Below, in pieces: positions 9,001-12,290 of a DNA stretch of 12,290 bases. The stretch lies in contig JAQIWT010001130.1 in the NCBI GenBank assembly GCA_034696485.1, forward strand, positions 1 to 12,290. The letters run 5' to 3'. Source of the stretch: Isohypsibius dastychi (lineage: Eukaryota > Tardigrada > Eutardigrada > Parachela > Isohypsibiidae). The position numbers and the translations under genes are program-made. The notes beneath the pieces are model-generated. The model worked only from the letters and a program-made list of their open reading frames with translations, was not told the origin of the DNA and ran no database searches. Position 1 is the first letter of the stretch. Each line of letters begins with the position of its first letter.

Positions 9001-9908
9001 CGTACAAGAACTACATCTCGAATGACATGGTCGAAAATTGGACTCAAGTACCCACAAGTTACCATAACACTTTGTGCACCGTTCACAAACACGAGGAGCC
9101 GTGCCATCACCAATGTGGTCTACCGATGGCTTCTGGCACCGGATCAGAGGAGCTCAGCGGATGTTATGCATTCAATGGCACTGACATCTGCCAGACAGCT
9201 TGTAGCGGTCAGAATTGCTCTCGTGTCCATCACTATCATGCGATGAACGTGTGGCGCAGGGACGTCAAACCTGTCGCTAAGATTCTGGCAGACATCAAGA
9301 GCAAGTACGATGACGCCAAGGCAATGGGTGAGCGAGCCATGCAAGACGCCACCTCAGCTGAGCAGGCCATCCAGGAGCTGGACGATATCTTGCACGATCG
9401 CGTCAAGGATATCCAACAACTCTGCATGGACCTCAAGGGGATCTGCACGGCGTTCAACATTGCTGCCGAGCTAGACACGAATATTCAGGCTTGGGAAACA
9501 GAATTGATGAGCATTCAAGACATGACAACCAGAAAGGCACTCAAGGCGCGCATCACTACCATGCAACAGTTCATCGACAGTCTTAATGGCAAAACTGTTT
9601 TCTCTCTGAATGGGAAGCAGAGAGCCCATACCAAGTCGCATGTCCCCTTGACCAGTGGAACTGATGTAGGAGAGGCTGAGACGGATCATCGACGTTCAGG
9701 GTCGCACCACCATCGGAGTATCGAACAGGGTCACAAGCAACGCCCCGACTCTGGTCAACAGCAACTCGAGCCGAACCAATACGCACTTGAACCCGTGCCT
9801 GAAGTCACCAAGCCTGCAGTAGCGAACACTAAGAAATTTGCACGGAACCCGCCAAAGAAGGCCACAAGGAAAGGGAGGTCCCACTACCCCGCTGCGCAAA
9901 CGATCTAG
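6066..9908 (+). CDS. Large GTPase with tandem BAR-like helical units, 1280 aa
   Basis: The start is the first ATG in frame, in a good context (ACCATGG). The frame opens slightly earlier only at a GTG. Residues 1-76 are polar, with a short hydrophobic stretch near 50-65. Residues about 77-285 form a long helical unit ending in a pattern like the last BAR helix (EYEAASAYLMEEM, then MEAEYQAGIVAELEGW). A second unit of similar shape spans about 325-605, interrupted by a Ser/Thr-rich insert near 495-535. A Ser/Gln/Pro-rich linker leads to the G domain: G1 is GETGSGKST (692-700), G3 is DTPGLADTRG (769-778), and G4 is replaced by VFTNTTK (839-845). A Cys/His cluster follows (H1000, C1004, H1007, C1013, C1017, C1033, C1042, C1046, C1051, H1055, H1056, H1058), then a helical bundle and a basic, His/Pro-rich tail. 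It is probably a GTP-dependent membrane-binding or scaffolding protein. The BAR assignment rests on pattern only. It is the paralogue of the divergent zinc-ribbon gene. Confidence 0.88.
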   Translation: MGDQESSKMEDGMGPTPAAQLPNRSMRRFSFKNTAASLITVRQPSKQGNFIGLAINALMRGLCMFAGSDWESQPRRHDMELLAGYKRDMKELERELRSLESSLRVLENSISTAEGAILEVMDVIDKVVEMEHGSTVSQSLAKSIEDVKQYLETIQPQCRSQSLARFYGTTNHELHKFIESFVTISHAEKAADVAARGLRAAESPRFLPSSNNKPAEIKQSRVRRDIKNRSKEYEAASAYLMEEMTRLIENKSQWIREVADHFLTMEAEYQAGIVAELEGWTHHIYVGEPRSDQIATLNISSAPLASAHTSRRIESRLSQNSDGGRLWGVIRRVSTAFGEVVLSNQQDDEQMSEFRYALQRLSRLVTLGRDIVAKLNAVESLMDHQSFAYSRVATSFGTLLRTDQSLEGTTMRKALELFAREESVLASSTWMSVKKVAETAVNELSIEIKQAELELATLGQDHVQVIRAAIQDRDQLLAAQKQYEQQKRNTEETAIATIPDSDGETGSQARASTARDDQSQTSSRKRGTESTKLISQADLDKAEARIASAQQAYSQACAALGERLQFSACRERFLSSVVSGLHAAAKEYHQRMKLLVAPLATSASRSKIKLKGNADFDGRLASSSLSQSTNRLDKTSAAHQQASGPAPEPLQQPLASSAQQGLQPVAEKPASVLTPFQTLKAPAKSYSIVVVGETGSGKSTLLNACCNFFREGSLENLRILIPTKTPSNATERDSPLNVEGDPNNQTAAQTQKTTSYRFEVKEKTITIIDTPGLADTRGTKQDDNNMDMIIRACTQATNLQAIVFVFNGTQPRFTLTMQTVIARFKNSLPDAVLSNIVVVFTNTTKLECNLTPEMFETKFLQGKKLEKYVYMQNSTFKSETVDKLSDFDTRQKLLGDPETRSELEIPWRRSMDALAELFSRTNTLASVSGDYFAEMQAKRDEIKSKMAGLLTEIAMMEKTRQKIVAAETMRIKAGLDESAYKNYISNDMVENWTQVPTSYHNTLCTVHKHEEPCHHQCGLPMASGTGSEELSGCYAFNGTDICQTACSGQNCSRVHHYHAMNVWRRDVKPVAKILADIKSKYDDAKAMGERAMQDATSAEQAIQELDDILHDRVKDIQQLCMDLKGICTAFNIAAELDTNIQAWETELMSIQDMTTRKALKARITTMQQFIDSLNGKTVFSLNGKQRAHTKSHVPLTSGTDVGEAETDHRRSGSHHHRSIEQGHKQRPDSGQQQLEPNQYALEPVPEVTKPAVANTKKFARNPPKKATRKGRSHYPAAQTI

Positions 9909-10179
9909 ACGCAGAACCCATCATGTGCTCGCACAGACGCTGTTGATTATCTACTAGTAACTGTTGAATGTATCCGCAATATCGTGCCCTAGGGCAAACA
10001 TCTTTGGAAGAGTAGTATTCCCTTTCACTCTAAGTTGGGGCGTGGATCTCACTAGCCAGCACAAACTCTCCTCGCATTCCCGAAAGGCTCAGTCTAGGAA
10101 ACATCTTACGATGGTACTTGGGACCGGATCAAATGTTTACCCCTCCATAGAGTCACATGTTCAAATAAAGTTCTAACGG
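9909..10179. other. Convergent 3' intergenic region
   Basis: This is 271 bp between the stop codons of two converging genes. I see no gene in it. It should carry the 3' ends of both transcripts. Confidence 0.6.
10164..10169 (+). terminator. AATAAA polyadenylation signal for the BAR-like GTPase
   Basis: A canonical AATAAA lies 255 bp after the GTPase stop codon and just before the end of the convergent epoxide hydrolase gene. Fungal polyadenylation does not require this exact hexamer, so the assignment is tentative. If it is used, the 3' end would reach into the neighbouring gene. Confidence 0.4.
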
Positions 10180-11577
10180 TCACCGAGAAGGAGAGTTCGA
10201 CTCACCTTCGCTTAGATTCGTCGTTGCGACGGTGAGTTGACTGATAAATGCCTCAAGATCCGCAACGAGGGAATCGGAATCTTCCATTGCCAGAAAGTGT
10301 CCACCGCGTTGCAACTCGGTGTATCTCTCCAGCTTGGGATAGCGATGGTCCTTCAGCCAAAAGGATAGTGGTCGGAATATCTCAAAAGGAACGTCCACGA
10401 TGGCCGTCCTTGCCGGCACGGGCGCGAGGAGGGAGGCAATGGCGCCGTTTGGGGACCTCATCATGTAAAAGTAGTAGTTGGCGGCGCTCGCTGAACACCT
10501 TGACAACCAGTAAACCATGACATTATCCAGAATAGCATCGTCGCTGATGGACCCTCTGTATCTTGGGTCGCTCCACACATCAAACTTCTCACCAATCCAT
10601 GACAACAAGAAAACGGGTGATTCATCGAGGCCCCAAGCAAGCGTGTCTGGCTTGGTGGCTTGGATATGAAAATATCCGGTTTCTTGAGCCATACGCATGA
10701 GTACCTCGGGCACAGACGGGGCGATCCTTTGCCTATTCGATGCTGACAAAGCCCAGGGGAAGAAATGAACAAGCGCCCAGGAAAATATTCCGCCTCTTAT
10801 CCACGGAGGGAACAGGATAACGGCCATGTTGAGGTGAACTCCAAGGATCCGCCCCGTGTCGATTTGAGCAAGTCCAGAACATATAAAGCTTCCGTAATCT
10901 CCTCCCTGACATACGTAGTTTTGCGAGGGATGCAGACGCCTCATCAGTTTGGCCATTGCTACACTTGCATCAAGAAAAGTGAATGTTTCGTCCGGCTTTG
11001 CTCCTGATGAGAAACCGAATCCCGGCAAGGATGGGAGGACAATATGGTAGCGTCCGGTTCGTTTCAGTTTTTCCACCATCTCTGCAAACTCCGTGAATGA
11101 GCCTGGCCAGCCGTGAAGGAGTAGAACAGGAATGGCACTGGCGTTGTTGGTGTTGCGAATATCATAATAGTGAAGGTCTAGTCCGTTGATTGAGAGCTTA
11201 AACTGCGGTCCAAGTTCATTGAGACGACTAGCCCGCTCCTTCCAGTTGTATTTGAACCTCCATCGCTCAACCAAAGTCTTTAGTCGAAAGTATGTCATTC
11301 CTCGTGGTGAGTTATGATTTGCGTCATGCAGAGTCCCAGGGGCAGGAGTACGCACGAGGAATTCATCCAATCGCCTGAACATTTCAGGTAGAGTGGGGAT
11401 AACCTCGTCGATTGAGAATGGTCGTGGAAGGGCGGAATCATCCCCTGAGCCCCATCGCCTATTCCAGTCCACTTGGATGTCTTCGATCTGTCTGTAACAG
11501 GTTCGTTCGAGGATCAAAAGCATCACGGCAACAGCCATGACAAAGAAGAACAAGAGTCGCATATTCATATTTTTCAT
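10180..11577 (-). CDS. Membrane-anchored microsomal-type epoxide hydrolase, 465 aa
   Basis: It adds water across epoxides to give vicinal diols and acts in detoxification or lipid-epoxide turnover. Residues 7-23 are a single hydrophobic anchor, as in microsomal epoxide hydrolases, which suggests an ER location. An EHN-type N-terminal region (about 50-150) wraps the alpha/beta-hydrolase core. The oxyanion motif is HGWPGS (155-160) and SLPGFGFS follows at 183-190. The nucleophile is Asp227 in GGDYGS. The lid tyrosines are Tyr302 (GYFHIQATKPD) and probably Tyr369. The charge-relay acid is Glu399 in VPFEI and the catalytic His427 is in GGHF. Length fits the family (about 400-460 residues). The start at 11577 is chosen because it precedes the anchor; Met4 and Met6 are alternatives. 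Near the C-terminus, GAAGGTGAGT at 10208-10199 is a strong splice donor, so the last eight residues may be wrong. It converges on the GTPase gene with no evident functional link. Confidence 0.93.
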   Translation of the reverse strand: MKNMNMRLLFFFVMAVAVMLLILERTCYRQIEDIQVDWNRRWGSGDDSALPRPFSIDEVIPTLPEMFRRLDEFLVRTPAPGTLHDANHNSPRGMTYFRLKTLVERWRFKYNWKERASRLNELGPQFKLSINGLDLHYYDIRNTNNASAIPVLLLHGWPGSFTEFAEMVEKLKRTGRYHIVLPSLPGFGFSSGAKPDETFTFLDASVAMAKLMRRLHPSQNYVCQGGDYGSFICSGLAQIDTGRILGVHLNMAVILFPPWIRGGIFSWALVHFFPWALSASNRQRIAPSVPEVLMRMAQETGYFHIQATKPDTLAWGLDESPVFLLSWIGEKFDVWSDPRYRGSISDDAILDNVMVYWLSRCSASAANYYFYMMRSPNGAIASLLAPVPARTAIVDVPFEIFRPLSFWLKDHRYPKLERYTELQRGGHFLAMEDSDSLVADLEAFISQLTVATTNLSEGESNSPSR

Positions 11578-12290
11578 ATGCCGATCCTTCCTGGTTTGTT
11601 GGTTCGTATTTGAATGGGTGGCGTCTACTAACGCAATCTCATGTTAAAGATTTGAACCAAATAAGGCGAATCCGTCGATCGGTGTGCTGCAATCGTCCTC
11701 TCTGTCGTGCCTCAGCTAGATGAATCCGTCTCTCTCCGGAATGAAGACTCCTCAAGCTGCTTATCGCAGTAAGCACCCAATATATGTATCGTCCGAAAAT
11801 ATCGAACCGCCAAGAGACGAAGTTGTGTCGGATCAGCCGGTCTCTGTAGATCAAGATACCATCCGTTGACTGTTTCGCAAATAACTCTTTGTGTTTGATG
11901 AGTCGCCCCGTTTGTGAGTCACCCGTGATACTCTCAATCACGCGCATGCATGTGTTGTTGGTCTCAAACCGCCTTCGGTGGCACTTTTATCAGAATATCT
12001 TACTGGGAGAGTCCCCGCCCCAGTCGCAACGAAAGAACAACAAGGGTCTGCAGGCTCATCGTGGGCCACTTGCGGCAAACAGAAGCAACCAATCAAGAGG
12101 CTTCCGTCCGTTCGTGTGGTCGACCCGTCTTCAGATCTCACGCTCAGCAAAGGTCCCAGGTCTCTCTTGCACTGAAACCGAAACGTGCTGCCTCCACTCA
12201 CGTGTGCGTTTGTTTCGCTTGACTCGCCTCGCCACGCTGCGTCAGTCCCTCGTCGGCACTCTGCTCACTCGTGTGAAGAGCGCGCTTGCT
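11578..12290. promoter_or_regulatory. Upstream region of the epoxide hydrolase gene
   Basis: I see no convincing gene in these 713 bp. The longest candidate is a minus-strand frame at 11947-11639 (102 residues, ATG start). It is arginine-rich towards its end and matches nothing I recognise. It lies 61 bp upstream of the epoxide hydrolase start and could be an upstream frame in the leader or chance. A CACGTG E-box-like hexamer is present at 12199-12204. Confidence 0.35.
11639..11947 (-). CDS. Doubtful 102-aa open frame upstream of the epoxide hydrolase
   Basis: The frame starts at an ATG and ends in a TAA. The first 60 residues are of mixed composition, with an aromatic cluster (SWRFDIFGRYIYW). 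The last third is Arg/His-rich, as often seen in accidental frames. No domain is recognised. It is on the same strand as the epoxide hydrolase, so it could lie in the 5' leader of that mRNA or be a small independent gene. Confidence 0.15.
   Translation of the reverse strand: MRVIESITGDSQTGRLIKHKELFAKQSTDGILIYRDRLIRHNFVSWRFDIFGRYIYWVLTAISSLRSLHSGERRIHLAEARQRGRLQHTDRRIRLIWFKSLT

Overview
The window looks like nuclear DNA of a filamentous fungus. Reading frames are long and intron-poor. One short (63 nt) intron with a fungal-type donor, a CTGAC branch site and a CAG acceptor can be placed precisely. Spacing is compact and there is no bacterial-style operon or ribosome-binding signal. A filamentous ascomycete is my best guess; a basidiomycete is not excluded.

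Layout from left to right. (1) 1-592, minus strand: a broken or mis-called gene fragment running off the left edge. Protein-like segments lie in different frames and can be joined by one missing base in a G run. (2) 642-1526, minus: an unrecognised 294-residue protein with a central coiled coil. Upstream of it (1587-1627) is a striking cluster of overlapping GGTACC palindromes. (3) 1997-4051, minus: a two-exon gene for a 663-residue P-loop GTPase with two N-terminal zinc ribbons. (4) 4052-6065: about 2 kb without a convincing gene, the shared upstream region of a divergent pair. (5) 6066-9908, plus: an uninterrupted 1280-residue frame for a paralogous GTPase. It carries two long helical, BAR-like units in front of the G domain. 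(6) 10180-11577, minus and convergent with gene 5: a membrane-anchored, microsomal-type epoxide hydrolase with all catalytic residues visible. (7) 11578-12290: upstream DNA with no convincing gene.

The core of the window is the head-to-head pair at 1997-9908. Both proteins share an AIG1/GIMAP-like G domain (G1 GxTGSGKST, G3 D[ST]PGLADT[KR]G) in which the G4 position reads FTN rather than [NT]KxD. Both then have a helical region, a conserved Cys/His cluster (HNTxCTVH...CHxxCGL...C...C...C...HYH...W) and a final helical bundle. They differ only in front of the G domain: zinc ribbons in one, tandem helical/BAR-like units in the other. Shared core, different N-terminal modules and divergent orientation suggest co-regulated partners, perhaps a hetero-oligomeric membrane-remodelling or defence GTPase. 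That role is inference; the G-domain family itself is, as far as I know, widespread in eukaryotes but uncharacterised.
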